Shown here in pieces: positions 7,055 to 14,451 of a stretch of DNA of 62,304 nt (position 1 is its first letter; every line of letters starts with the position of its first letter). The stretch lies in the NCBI GenBank assembly GCA_012729015.1, contig JAAYDY010000114.1, forward strand, positions 1-62,304, read 5' to 3'. Position numbers and translations under genes: made by a program. The notes beneath the pieces are model-generated. The model was not told the DNA's origin, ran no database searches, and saw only the letters and a program-made list of their open reading frames with translations. The DNA is from Phycisphaerae bacterium. Lineage in GTDB: Bacteria; Planctomycetota; Phycisphaerae; FEN-1346; JAACEH01.

Positions 7055-7239
7055 CATTGCGCTGGTGGCTCGTACTATTCGTCCCGGTGGCGTCACTCCT
7101 CCTGGGGGGCGCTCTGCTGGCAAGGCATTGTGGGTTCATGTGTGAGGAGCGGTCGTGGGAGAAGCTGGTCTTGGAGGCCATTGCGATAGGCGTCTCGGTG
7201 CCTCTTGCTCTGGTGTTGTCTTGGCTCATTCGGCGTTGA
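7051..7239 (+). CDS. Possible small two-helix membrane protein
   Basis: From GTG 7051 the frame encodes 62 residues with two hydrophobic helices (LVLFVPVASLLLGGALLA and VLEAIAIGVSVPLALVLSWLI), typical of small membrane proteins. The frame stays open further upstream, so the start is uncertain. The overlap with a short ORF ending in GTGA favours 7051. No family is recognised, and the entry rests only on hydrophobicity and context. Confidence 0.4.
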   Translation: MTLRWWLVLFVPVASLLLGGALLARHCGFMCEERSWEKLVLEAIAIGVSVPLALVLSWLIRR

Positions 7240-7379
7240 GATCTACGGGGACACCATACTGCCTAGTCGGCCAGCCTCGCCCCGTCAGGCATGCCGAAGG
7301 GCTTGAACCCACCGCGTGTCTGCACGCGGCTATTTGCGGACGCACACACTGAGATACCCCATATTCTGTCGTCTTGAGC

Positions 7380-7690
7380 ACATGAAGGGCGGCTCGCCCC
7401 TCGACGAGGCCCGGGGCTTGCAGCGAGCTGCGCCTACGTTTGGCGCGGGGGGGGGAGGAGACATGCCGCGTGGGTCCGGTGGACCCACCCTACGGGCTGC
7501 GGACATAATCAGTATACTGTCCCCGTTAGCCCTGTCCCCGTTAGCCTGTCCCCGTTAGCCCCCCGTTAGCCCCCTGTCCCCGTTAGCCCCCCGTTAGCCC
7601 ATGCCGCGTGGGTCCGGGGGACCCACCCTACGGGCTCGACGGCGCTCGGGGCGCCTCTCGGTGCAAGCAGGGCGAGGGGTCTTTGTGGGG
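7380..7690. repeat. Dense repeat cluster (families E, A, C, A, D)
   Basis: In order: a family E stem (GGGCGGCTCG..., 7384-7440), a family A hairpin at 7470-7488, and AGTATACTGT (about 7511) followed by some six TGTCCCCGTTAGCC or CCCCGTTAGCC units to 7602. A second family A hairpin follows near 7609-7627 and then part of family D. It separates convergent genes and no ordinary terminator is visible. Confidence 0.75.
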
Positions 7691-7696
7691 CCGGTC

Positions 7697-8758
7697 TCAG
7701 GTGAGGGGAAATGCGGCCAGGAGTTTCTTCTTGAACGCGGCGGCGCGCGCCTGGGGATCGGCGGCGGCGATGATGTCGCTGCACACGGCGACGGCGGTGG
7801 GTCCGGCGGCGAGCACCGGGTCGAGGTTCTCCAGGGTGATGCCGGCAATGGCGACGCAGGGCAAGGGGGCGGCGGCGCAGCGGACGTCGCGGAGGCCGTC
7901 GACGCCGATGGTGAAGTCGCGGCTCTTGGTGGAGCTGGCGAAGACGGGTCCGACGCCGAGGTAATCGGCGCCGTCGGCCAGGGCGTGGGCGGCCATCTCG
8001 GGCGTCTGGGCCGACACGCCCACGACGGCCGACGGGCCGAGCACCTGGCGGCACGCGCGGACCGGCAGGTCGTCCTGGCCGACGTGGACGCCGTCGGCGC
8101 CGGCGGCGCGCGCGATGTCGGCGCGGTCGTTGACGATCGACAGCGCGCCGGCCCTGTGGCAGCGCTCGGTCACGGCATGCGCCAGGTCGAGCAACTCGCC
8201 CGCCGGCATCAGTTTCTCGCGCAACTGGACGGCGTCGGCGCCGCCGGCCAGCACGGCGTCCACGGTCTCCAGCGGCGGCAGGCGGCACAGGCTGCCGGTC
8301 ACCAGCACATAGAGCCGCACGGATGCCAGCCGAGCCGTGCCGTGGAGGACGGCGTTGAACGCTTTCTCGAGGGTGTAGACGCGGTATCTCAGTTGTTCGA
8401 ACGCGGCGGCGGCCTGGGCCGAGAGGGGCTTGGCGTATTCCTCGAGGGCGCGCAGCGACTCGGGCAACCGCTTCAGGGCGGCGCGGAGCACGTCGTCGGC
8501 GCCGGTGCGGGCGGACTCGGTGGCGGTGGTGATGGCGGTGCCGACGTCGCGCGGCGTGTCGCGCGAGGCCAGGAGCTCGCGCTGGGGGAAGACCTCGGCC
8601 GCGGCGCGCAGGTCGTGGCGAAGCTGCTTGACGAGCTCGCACAGTGTCGCGGCGTCGAGGCGGAACCGGGCGTACTCCTCGACGACGCGCAGGGCCTCGC
8701 GCGTGCGGTTGAGGTTCGCGTCGAGGATGCGATACAGATCGGCGTGGTCGGTGGCCAT
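7697..8758 (-). CDS. thiE: Thiamine-phosphate synthase with N-terminal extension
   Basis: 353 residues. The C-terminal half (about 145-353) is ThiE, which joins HMP pyrophosphate and thiazole phosphate. Visible motifs are AVQLREK, SIVNDRADIA, GVHVGQDDLP and ADYLGVGPVFASSTK. The N-terminal ~135 residues (LYRILDANLNRTREALRVVEEYARF...) form the helical extension found on ThiE in planctomycetes and cyanobacteria, related to the ThiD2-type domain. The start at 8758 gives MATDHADLYRIL, matching that domain's usual beginning. It lies 5 bases downstream of the URO-D-like gene and is surely co-transcribed with it. No TPP riboswitch motif was seen upstream of the operon. Confidence 0.93.
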   Translation of the reverse strand: MATDHADLYRILDANLNRTREALRVVEEYARFRLDAATLCELVKQLRHDLRAAAEVFPQRELLASRDTPRDVGTAITTATESARTGADDVLRAALKRLPESLRALEEYAKPLSAQAAAAFEQLRYRVYTLEKAFNAVLHGTARLASVRLYVLVTGSLCRLPPLETVDAVLAGGADAVQLREKLMPAGELLDLAHAVTERCHRAGALSIVNDRADIARAAGADGVHVGQDDLPVRACRQVLGPSAVVGVSAQTPEMAAHALADGADYLGVGPVFASSTKSRDFTIGVDGLRDVRCAAAPLPCVAIAGITLENLDPVLAAGPTAVAVCSDIIAAADPQARAAAFKKKLLAAFPLT

Positions 8759-8763
8759 GGGAG

Positions 8764-9870
8764 TTATTGTACCCGTTTTCTGCCGCGGCGCAAGCGGTCC
8801 AGGTGCGAGAGGGTCTTCTCGGCCGACCGCGGGTCGCTCCTGGGCAGCGACAGCACAAGGCGATCCACATCGAGTCGGTCGAACACGAGATCCAGCTCCT
8901 CGGGACGACAGTACATGAAGAGGTTGCGGTCCAGCTCGAGGATGCGGCGGTAGAGGTCCATCCAGTCGGCCACGTCCTGGGAAGCGCCGGCGCCGGGGAT
9001 CCACTGAATGGAGCGAATGCCGGGGACTTCGCAGATGGCCTCGATGTGGCGGATCGCGCCGGGGCCGTCCAGGTGATAGACCGCCACGTCGAGCCCTGCC
9101 GCCTGTCGGTGCAGGATCGGCAGGGCGAAGTCGCGGAACATGGCCGGCCCGATCATGCACGAGAAGTCGCATTGAAGGGGATACGTGCGGCCGGGATACC
9201 AGAGGCCGATCCAGCCGCAGGTGCCGCCCGAGTCGGCGAGCAACTGGGGGGCGAGGCGATCATAGACCTGGAACCATCCTTTCAGCACGGCCTCTTCGCT
9301 GCGTCGCACGTCGTCGGGATGCTCGAGGAGGTCGGCGCACAGGGCCTCGGGGCCTCGGAAGTAGCTGGTGATGTCCATCGCGCCGCCGATGTCGGTCATG
9401 GAAGTGATCCACCGGCCGCGTGAGGCGGCGATGCTTTCGCGCGTGATGGCCTGGGCGGCCAGCCAGCAGGGGTTGTCTTCGTGGAGGCACAGCGTGGGCG
9501 CGGTGGCCCAGTCGTCGATGAGGGGTTCCTGCCAGAGCGTGGTGGGCTGCGGCGTCGTGCGGCACCCCATGAAGGCGGCCAGGGAGCCCGGTCCGAGGTT
9601 GACGAAGTGAAACGGAAACGCGTCGGCGAGCCAGTCGGTCGCCTCGGCGGCCTGCTCGAAGCGCGACACGGCGGCTTGGGCATCGGTCCACCATGACCAG
9701 AGGCGGTGCGCGTCGTCGGTCGGCGGCTGATGCTGCCTGGCGAGGCGTGCGGCGTCGTCGGGCTCGATGGCCGTCAGCCGCACCAGCGGCCCGTCGGCCA
9801 GCTCCTGTCGATGCCAGGCGGCGACGCGGTCGAGACGGCGTCTGCGTTCGGCTGATTCGAGGAATGGCAC
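8764..9870 (-). CDS. URO-D/methyltransferase-superfamily protein
   Basis: 368 residues resembling the uroporphyrinogen decarboxylase superfamily, especially the divergent members common in planctomycetes. Supporting segments are the C-terminal FRDFALPILHRQAAGLDVAVYHLDGPG and IRSIQWIPGAG, typical of strands lining the TIM-barrel pocket. True HemE motifs (such as the N-terminal RQAGRY) are absent, so heme synthesis is unlikely. Relatives include corrinoid methyltransferases with a zinc site, and HLDG and CSCM-like residues could be ligands (inference). It precedes thiE by 5 bases. Substrate unknown. Confidence 0.75.
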   Translation of the reverse strand: MPFLESAERRRRLDRVAAWHRQELADGPLVRLTAIEPDDAARLARQHQPPTDDAHRLWSWWTDAQAAVSRFEQAAEATDWLADAFPFHFVNLGPGSLAAFMGCRTTPQPTTLWQEPLIDDWATAPTLCLHEDNPCWLAAQAITRESIAASRGRWITSMTDIGGAMDITSYFRGPEALCADLLEHPDDVRRSEEAVLKGWFQVYDRLAPQLLADSGGTCGWIGLWYPGRTYPLQCDFSCMIGPAMFRDFALPILHRQAAGLDVAVYHLDGPGAIRHIEAICEVPGIRSIQWIPGAGASQDVADWMDLYRRILELDRNLFMYCRPEELDLVFDRLDVDRLVLSLPRSDPRSAEKTLSHLDRLRRGRKRVQ

Positions 9871-9883
9871 GGCCGCCTCCTTG

Positions 9884-9950
9884 ATGCAAGAAAAGAACCC
9901 TCGCCACGACTCCGGTTGGCTTCTTGCAGGTGGAGTGTAGCGAGGGTCCG
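9884..9950 (-). terminator. Hairpin followed by T-rich tract (terminator of the VWA gene)
   Basis: On the minus strand ACCCTCGC (9947-9940) pairs with GCGAGGGT (9904-9897) across a long loop and is followed by TCTTTTCTTG. It lies 29 bases past the stop of the VWA gene and upstream of the URO-D gene. TGCAAGAA/TTCTTGCA (9885-9892, 9921-9928) form an alternative interleaved pairing. Confidence 0.5.
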
Positions 9951-9975
9951 CACCAAGTTCAAGAACGACTGTTCC

Positions 9976-11016
9976 TCACTGGTCCAGGTCGTCCGACCCG
10001 ACGTACTTGTAGACGCCGTTGTTTTCGTGGGCGATCCTGATCAACAGATTCTCCGCGGTCGGGTACAGGAAGCAGATGGTATCGATCCGCGCGCCGGCGC
10101 GGCGATTGAGGTCGCGGACGCTGTCGGCCACCTTCGCGTCGAACTCGCCGTCGGTCAGGAAGATGATCCTCTGCGGCTTCAGGGCCAGGGCGCGGCGGAA
10201 GGCCTCGAGGGGTTCGGTCTGCCCGGCGGGGGTCACGCTGTCGATGAAGTCCAGGGCGGCCTCTTTGTGGGCGTCGGTGGCGCGGACGAGGGCCCGCGTG
10301 GGCATCTCCTGCGGCTGGCCGCTGGAGTAGAAGATTACGTGGAACCGCTGCCCGCCGCGAAGGTACCCGATGGCTCGCTTCAGGTGCATCTTGACGATGG
10401 CCATCGAGTCGGTCATCGAGCCGCTGCGGTCCACGATGTAGACGACGTCGCCCTGGGCCGGGACGGGGAAGAGGCCGGTGCCGCGGCCGTCGGGGCCGGG
10501 TCCGTTGCCGATGCCGTCGGGCCCGGCGATGTCGAAGCCGCCGGCACCGGGAATGCCGATGGACTTCTGGCCGTCATCGACGGCAATGATCGTGGCCAGG
10601 CTGGCCGCCCGCGTGAAGGTCAGGCCGGCCTGGGGCACGTCGGCCAGGCGGCGGCTGTGCCCCGCGGGTGTGTTGCGGCCGTCTGGCCGCTTGGGCACGT
10701 TGTACCGGATCTGGCGGACGACCTCGGCGCCGGCGCGCGGCGGGGGCTCGTCGGGCGGTCGCACGACGCTCCAGGCGAACACGAGGGAACACAGCAGCAG
10801 GGCCAGGTGCACCATCAGGCTGGTGCCCCAGGTGGGAATGCCGGCAGCGATGCGGGTGAGGGACGGGCCGGGCTCGGCGGGGACCTCGTCGGGGGCGGCC
10901 TCGCCCTGAGCCAGGGCCAGCAGGCCGCAGTTCGGGCACCGGGCGGTCTGGCGGTGGCGACGCGTGTCTTGGACCCAATGGTGGGCGCACTCGTGGCAGG
11001 TGAAACGCAGTGGCAT
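9976..11016 (-). CDS. Zinc-ribbon, membrane-anchored VWA domain protein
   Basis: 346 residues. Start at 11016 is set by GAGGAGG upstream and gives MPLRFTCHEC. Cysteine pairs 7/10 and 27/30 form a zinc ribbon (CHEC...CPNC). One transmembrane helix lies at about 64-84. A Gly-rich linker leads to a von Willebrand A domain (about 185-346) with an intact MIDAS, DRSGSM (196-201), plus FLTDGEFD. VWA domains mediate metal-dependent protein binding. The topology implies a cytoplasmic ribbon and a periplasmic VWA domain (inference). It is transcribed alone, divergently from the PEP-CTERM gene at 11468. Confidence 0.85.
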   Translation of the reverse strand: MPLRFTCHECAHHWVQDTRRHRQTARCPNCGLLALAQGEAAPDEVPAEPGPSLTRIAAGIPTWGTSLMVHLALLLCSLVFAWSVVRPPDEPPPRAGAEVVRQIRYNVPKRPDGRNTPAGHSRRLADVPQAGLTFTRAASLATIIAVDDGQKSIGIPGAGGFDIAGPDGIGNGPGPDGRGTGLFPVPAQGDVVYIVDRSGSMTDSMAIVKMHLKRAIGYLRGGQRFHVIFYSSGQPQEMPTRALVRATDAHKEAALDFIDSVTPAGQTEPLEAFRRALALKPQRIIFLTDGEFDAKVADSVRDLNRRAGARIDTICFLYPTAENLLIRIAHENNGVYKYVGSDDLDQ

Positions 11017-11212
11017 GGCAGACCTCCTCGGAGCCGATCCGATCCGGGGGCGGCGGCGAACGATTCGTCGTCGCCCGACCAACGGGTTCCAGGGCCAGCC
11101 GTGCCATGGCACAGGAAACAGCACGCACTTCTGTCATGAGAAACGCGGCGTGCGGGAGGAAGTTCGCCGGAAAAAAGCGAAAAACGTGCGTTGCGCAGGT
11201 CTCGGTCCGGGC

Positions 11213-11239
11213 GGATCTTGCGCCGCAGCCGCAAGATCC
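11213..11239. other. Perfect 10-bp inverted repeat
   Basis: GGATCTTGCG (11213-11222) and CGCAAGATCC (11230-11239) enclose seven bases, 14 bases upstream of the -35 box at 11254. It is suited to an operator or a small terminator. Confidence 0.5.
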
Positions 11240-11253
11240 CGCTGCGGCAACAC

Positions 11254-11282
11254 TTGCCGATGCATGACGCATGTGGTATGCT
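11254..11282 (+). promoter_or_regulatory. Sigma-70-type promoter with extended -10
   Basis: TTGCCG (11254-11259), a 17-base spacer, then TATGCT (11277-11282) preceded by TGG. The nearest downstream gene starts at 11468, but a terminator lies between (11307-11355). Confidence 0.55.
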
Positions 11283-11306
11283 GTTGTGTACGCGATGTCG
11301 GGCTTT

Positions 11307-11355
11307 GCCCGGGGGTCTTGTTCTCTGCCGCATGCGGCGGGAGCGGGCCTTTTTT
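11307..11355 (+). terminator. Intrinsic terminator in the leader of the PEP-CTERM gene
   Basis: GCCCG...CGGGC encloses the strong hairpin CTCTGCCGC/GCGGCGGGAG and is followed directly by six T residues (11350-11355). It lies about 25-70 bases after the predicted start point and 113 bases before the ATG. It fits either an attenuator or the end of a small RNA of about 70 bases. Confidence 0.6.
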
Positions 11356-11467
11356 GTTTCCTGCCGCAGCGTTCGAGAGGATCGACGTGCAACGACCGGG
11401 AGGCGGCAGCGTGCCCCCGACCGGTGACAGCGGGCTTCCGGGGGAACAGACAGGAAGGGAGCAAGCC

Positions 11468-12169
11468 ATGGGGGCGAGAGTGTGCATCGTGAGACTGGTG
11501 CTGTGTGCAGCCGTCTGTCTTCTGGCGGTCGGGCCCGCCCGAGGCGATGACATCCGCGTGCCGTTGTGGCGCGGGGGCGACAACTCGACGCTGTCGATCT
11601 TCGACGATTGGATGGGTGAAGAGAACCTGTATGAGCCGGACACGTTTGTCCAGGTGCCGGCCTCGCCGCTGCTGTACGTGGCGGAGGCGGAGGTGGACGG
11701 CGCGGCCGCCACGGTGCTTGCGTCGTACCAGGGCCGCGACAACGTGCTGGAGATGTCCAAGGACGCCTTGCTGGTCTTCTTCCTCGACAACTTCGACCAG
11801 TACAACCCGCGGAAGATCGTCCAGATGCAGGTGACCTATCACAACAGCGGGTGCGCTCCGTGGTGGCTGTACGTGGACTACTTCTGGGACGGCGACGACG
11901 ACGATTTCAACACGCCGCTGTTCGAGCTGTGGGACCTGGTGGAGTACGATCGGGAGAACGGCTGGAAGACTCTGGTGTTCTCGTTCTTCATCGAGCCGAA
12001 CCCTTGGGAAGAGGAAGTGGCGCTGAAGTTCTATGATTTCGGGGCGACGGAGAAGCTGACGTGTTTTGTCGACCAGGTGGTCATCGACACGATCTGCCCG
12101 GAGCCCGGGACGATGGGCCTGCTGGCGATCGGCGGCGTGGCGCTGTTCGGCCGTCGTCGCCGCCGTTGA
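11468..12169 (+). CDS. PEP-CTERM sorted exported protein
   Basis: 233 residues. A signal peptide (LVLCAAVCLLAVGPARG, cleavage near residue 24) and a C-terminal sorting signal CPEPGTMGLLAIGGVALFGRRRRR mark an exosortase substrate. Such proteins are cut and anchored or released at the cell surface. The middle is acidic and aromatic (a run of five Asp at about 140, WWLYVDYFWDGDD) and looks beta-rich, but no named domain is recognised. AAGGGAG precedes the ATG. No exosortase gene is in the window. A hairpin pair downstream (12217-12345) probably ends the transcript. Confidence 0.85.
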   Translation: MGARVCIVRLVLCAAVCLLAVGPARGDDIRVPLWRGGDNSTLSIFDDWMGEENLYEPDTFVQVPASPLLYVAEAEVDGAAATVLASYQGRDNVLEMSKDALLVFFLDNFDQYNPRKIVQMQVTYHNSGCAPWWLYVDYFWDGDDDDFNTPLFELWDLVEYDRENGWKTLVFSFFIEPNPWEEEVALKFYDFGATEKLTCFVDQVVIDTICPEPGTMGLLAIGGVALFGRRRRR

Positions 12170-12216
12170 TCCGGGGTGGGCGCTTCGGGGAAGCGTCCGG
12201 CCGCCAGTGTATTCAC

Positions 12217-12345
12217 AACGCCCCGCCGCATTGTGCCGCGGGGCGTTGCGCTGCGCGGGGCATGGCACCGACTCATTGGCACGGCGTCACCCGGATTGCC
12301 TGCTGAAACGGGATGCACCCCCTGTATGGGGGTCGTGTGGTTTTT
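12217..12345 (+). terminator. Two hairpins after the PEP-CTERM gene, the second with a T run
   Basis: AACGCCCCGC (12217-12226) pairs with GCGGGGCGTT (12238-12247). ACCCCC (12317-12322) pairs with GGGGGT (12328-12333), followed after seven bases by TTTTT (12341-12345). The second is the better terminator. Confidence 0.55.
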
Positions 12346-12463
12346 CCGCAATGACGGGAGCCGGCGGACGTTAAAAGGCCAGGGCGGCCCCGGGTCTGGT
12401 CCGGAGGCCGGTCGCGCGCCGTGGCGGTGAGAACCGCGTTCGTTTCGGGACGGGAGTGAAGCG

Positions 12464-13291
12464 ATGTATCGGATACTGATAGTTGCGGCGGTTGGGGTCG
12501 TGGTGCTGGCGGTGGGGGCTGTGGGCGTGGTGGTCTGGCATCGCGCGAATCGCACGCCGGCGCCGGTGGTTGGAGTCGGAGGCGGCACGGTGGTTGCGCC
12601 GGTCGAGGCGCCGGAGCCGGAACCTGCGCCGGTCGCGCCGCGTCGTCGCCGTCCGTCGCCGCAGCCGCAGGAGACGTCGGCCGCATCGGCCATGGATGCG
12701 GCCGTGGCCGACGCCGACGCGGCCGCAGCGGCTGTCGCCGAGGCGTCGGCGGACCCGAGCCTCGACGAGAAGATCAACGGGATTCTGAATTCGCTGACGC
12801 GGGAGGAGCAGGAGGCCCTGATGCGGGCCATCGGGCAACGCGCGATGCAGGAACGGGCCGCGCAGCGGCGGTACGAGTTGCCGAGCGACCGGCGTCTGCG
12901 TGTGCTGGAGCGGAACCGCAACACGGCCCTGCGTCTGAATGACGTGCAGCGGCAGCAGATCGAGGCACTGAAAGAGTCTCTGAAACCGAAGATCGACGCG
13001 GCGACGAGTCCGTTGCGTCAACAGCAGGAGACGTTGCTCGCCCAGGCGAGGGAACTGATGTCGTCGGGCGACCGCGATGCCGGGCGAGCGCTGTTCGAGC
13101 AGATGGGCGACCTGCGGCGGCAGATGGAGCAGGCGACGGCGCCGATCGACGAGGAGTACAAGGCGGCCCTGAGCGGCATTCTCGCGCCGGAGCAGCAGGA
13201 CGCGGTGACGGCGGCGGAGACGTCGGGGACCGACGGTCAGCGTTGGGGCGGCGGGCGGCCCGGCGGCGACCGTCGCGGCGGAGGCCGGTGA
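12464..13291 (+). CDS. Membrane-anchored helical protein resembling Spy/CpxP-type proteins
   Basis: 275 residues. A single N-terminal helix (about 3-25) anchors a Pro/Arg/Ala-rich linker (30-95). A long helical region follows (about 98-255) with LTREEQEALMRAIGQRAM and a segment of the type RLNDVQRQQIEALKESLKPKIDAA...LAPEQQDAV. That resembles the periplasmic Spy/CpxP/ZraP family and the 'LTxxQ' helices. The C-terminus is Gly/Arg-rich (RWGGGRPGGDRRGGGR). GGGAGTGA lies before the ATG. A role in envelope stress or folding is family-based inference; planctomycetes have many such proteins of unknown role. Confidence 0.65.
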   Translation: MYRILIVAAVGVVVLAVGAVGVVVWHRANRTPAPVVGVGGGTVVAPVEAPEPEPAPVAPRRRRPSPQPQETSAASAMDAAVADADAAAAAVAEASADPSLDEKINGILNSLTREEQEALMRAIGQRAMQERAAQRRYELPSDRRLRVLERNRNTALRLNDVQRQQIEALKESLKPKIDAATSPLRQQQETLLAQARELMSSGDRDAGRALFEQMGDLRRQMEQATAPIDEEYKAALSGILAPEQQDAVTAAETSGTDGQRWGGGRPGGDRRGGGR

Positions 13292-13339
13292 CGGTCGCCG
13301 GCGCTTCGGCATGCGTGACGGGGTAGGCGTGGCAGCCGG

Positions 13340-13640
13340 CACCCTATGCGCTGGCGTTCGACCCTCACCGCCCCTCGACTGCGCTCGGGGCACCTCTCCC
13401 TGCGAGCAGGGAGAGGGGTTGGAGGGGCGTGCTTCGCACGCGCGTTGACGGGGACCGCGTGGCTGCCCCTCGACGGTGCTCGGGAACCACGTCAAGCAGC
13501 CACCCTATCCTACAGGAACCGCGTGGGTCCGGGGGACCCACCCTACGCGCTGCATGCAGGCAGGGAGAGTTAGCCGTCGGCATGCCTGACGGGGCAGGCA
13601 TGGCGCCCGGCCACCGCGGCCGTCGAGGGGCGGGGGCGCG
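13340..13640. repeat. Repeat cluster between convergent genes (families D, A, B)
   Basis: A family D block with the hairpin CTCTCCCTGC/GCAGGGAGAG (about 13393-13418) is followed by a family A hairpin near 13525-13543 with tail CCTACGCGCTG. A family B hairpin CATGCCTG/CAGGCATG lies near 13580-13602. These may replace a terminator for the facing genes. Confidence 0.75.
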
Positions 13641-13662
13641 GCGGGGGTGAGCGGGGGCGCGG

Positions 13663-14451
13663 CTACTGGACCTTCATCTTCTTGCGCAGCGGGGCCCACT
13701 CGTTGGCGTAGGCCTGGACCGGGCAGATGCGCTCGCACAGATAGCACCAGATGCAATCGTCGTTGACCGTCGGCAGCGGGTCGAGCCGGATGGCTCCCGT
13801 GGGGCAGTTCCGCGCGCACAGGCCGCAGCGCGTGCAGACGTCGGGATCGACCACGTGGTTGGGGAAGGTCCGCTTCATCATGCCGCCCTGGAGGACGTGG
13901 CTGAGCAGGAAGTACTTGCCGCCGACGAACGGGTAGCGTGGGGTGGCGAAGCGCGGCTCGTCGCGCAGCCAGCGGCACTCGCCGGGCAACCGCTCGCCGA
14001 AATCGCGCGCCGCGGCCAGGTCGTCTTCGCTCGGGCGGCCCCACTCGCGAAAACTCTTCAGGTACATCGGGAAACTGTCGAAGCCGTTGCACGCGAAGCT
14101 GTTGACCACCGTGTAGCCGCGACGGGCCAGGCGTTTCTGCATCCGTCGCAGGGTGTTCACGGGGTTGCCGCCATGGGTGATGAACGTGAAGGCCGGCTTC
14201 TTGTCCGCGGCGGGCAGCCGGCCGATGAACCGGCGGACGATGGGCGGTTCCTTGTAGTAGAACACGGGCGTGCCGATGCCCACGACATCGTAGGCGGCGG
14301 CTTCGGCCGGATCGGTCTTGAGCAGCTCGGCCACGGTGCACTGCATGCCGCCGGCCCGCAGCCCCGCGGCGGCGGCCTCGGCCACGCGTCGCGTCGCGCC
14401 GGTCTGACTGAAGTGGACCACCAGGGCCTTGCTCGTTGTCGGGTCGCTCAT
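13663..14451 (-). CDS. Flavodoxin-ferredoxin fusion (EFR1-like)
   Basis: 262 residues. The N-terminal flavodoxin-like domain (about 8-165) has the FMN-loop-like start VVHFSQTGATRRVAE and GIGTPVFYYKEPP. The C-terminal part carries two [4Fe-4S] motifs, CTRCGLCARNCP and CIWCYLCERICP (about 205-245). This is the architecture of EFR1-type electron-transfer proteins of anaerobes. The start ATG overlaps the stop of the upstream hydrolase gene (ATGA), with GAGG 8 bases upstream, so the two are translationally coupled. It probably shuttles low-potential electrons; the partner is unknown. Confidence 0.9.
   Translation of the reverse strand: MSDPTTSKALVVHFSQTGATRRVAEAAAAGLRAGGMQCTVAELLKTDPAEAAAYDVVGIGTPVFYYKEPPIVRRFIGRLPAADKKPAFTFITHGGNPVNTLRRMQKRLARRGYTVVNSFACNGFDSFPMYLKSFREWGRPSEDDLAAARDFGERLPGECRWLRDEPRFATPRYPFVGGKYFLLSHVLQGGMMKRTFPNHVVDPDVCTRCGLCARNCPTGAIRLDPLPTVNDDCIWCYLCERICPVQAYANEWAPLRKKMKVQ

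Noticed and set aside
6550..7239. One 229-residue gene
   Set aside because: Its first half overlaps the better-supported membrane protein at 6506-6940 in another frame. Only the hydrophobic 3' part is kept as a low-confidence small gene.
7500..7605. Possible CRISPR array
   Set aside because: The repeated unit is about 10-14 bases and runs head to tail without unique spacers. No cas gene is near.
9871..9975. TPP riboswitch ahead of the URO-D/thiE operon
   Set aside because: The conserved CTGAGA and ACCTGATCTGG-type elements are absent. The hairpin there is better read as a terminator.
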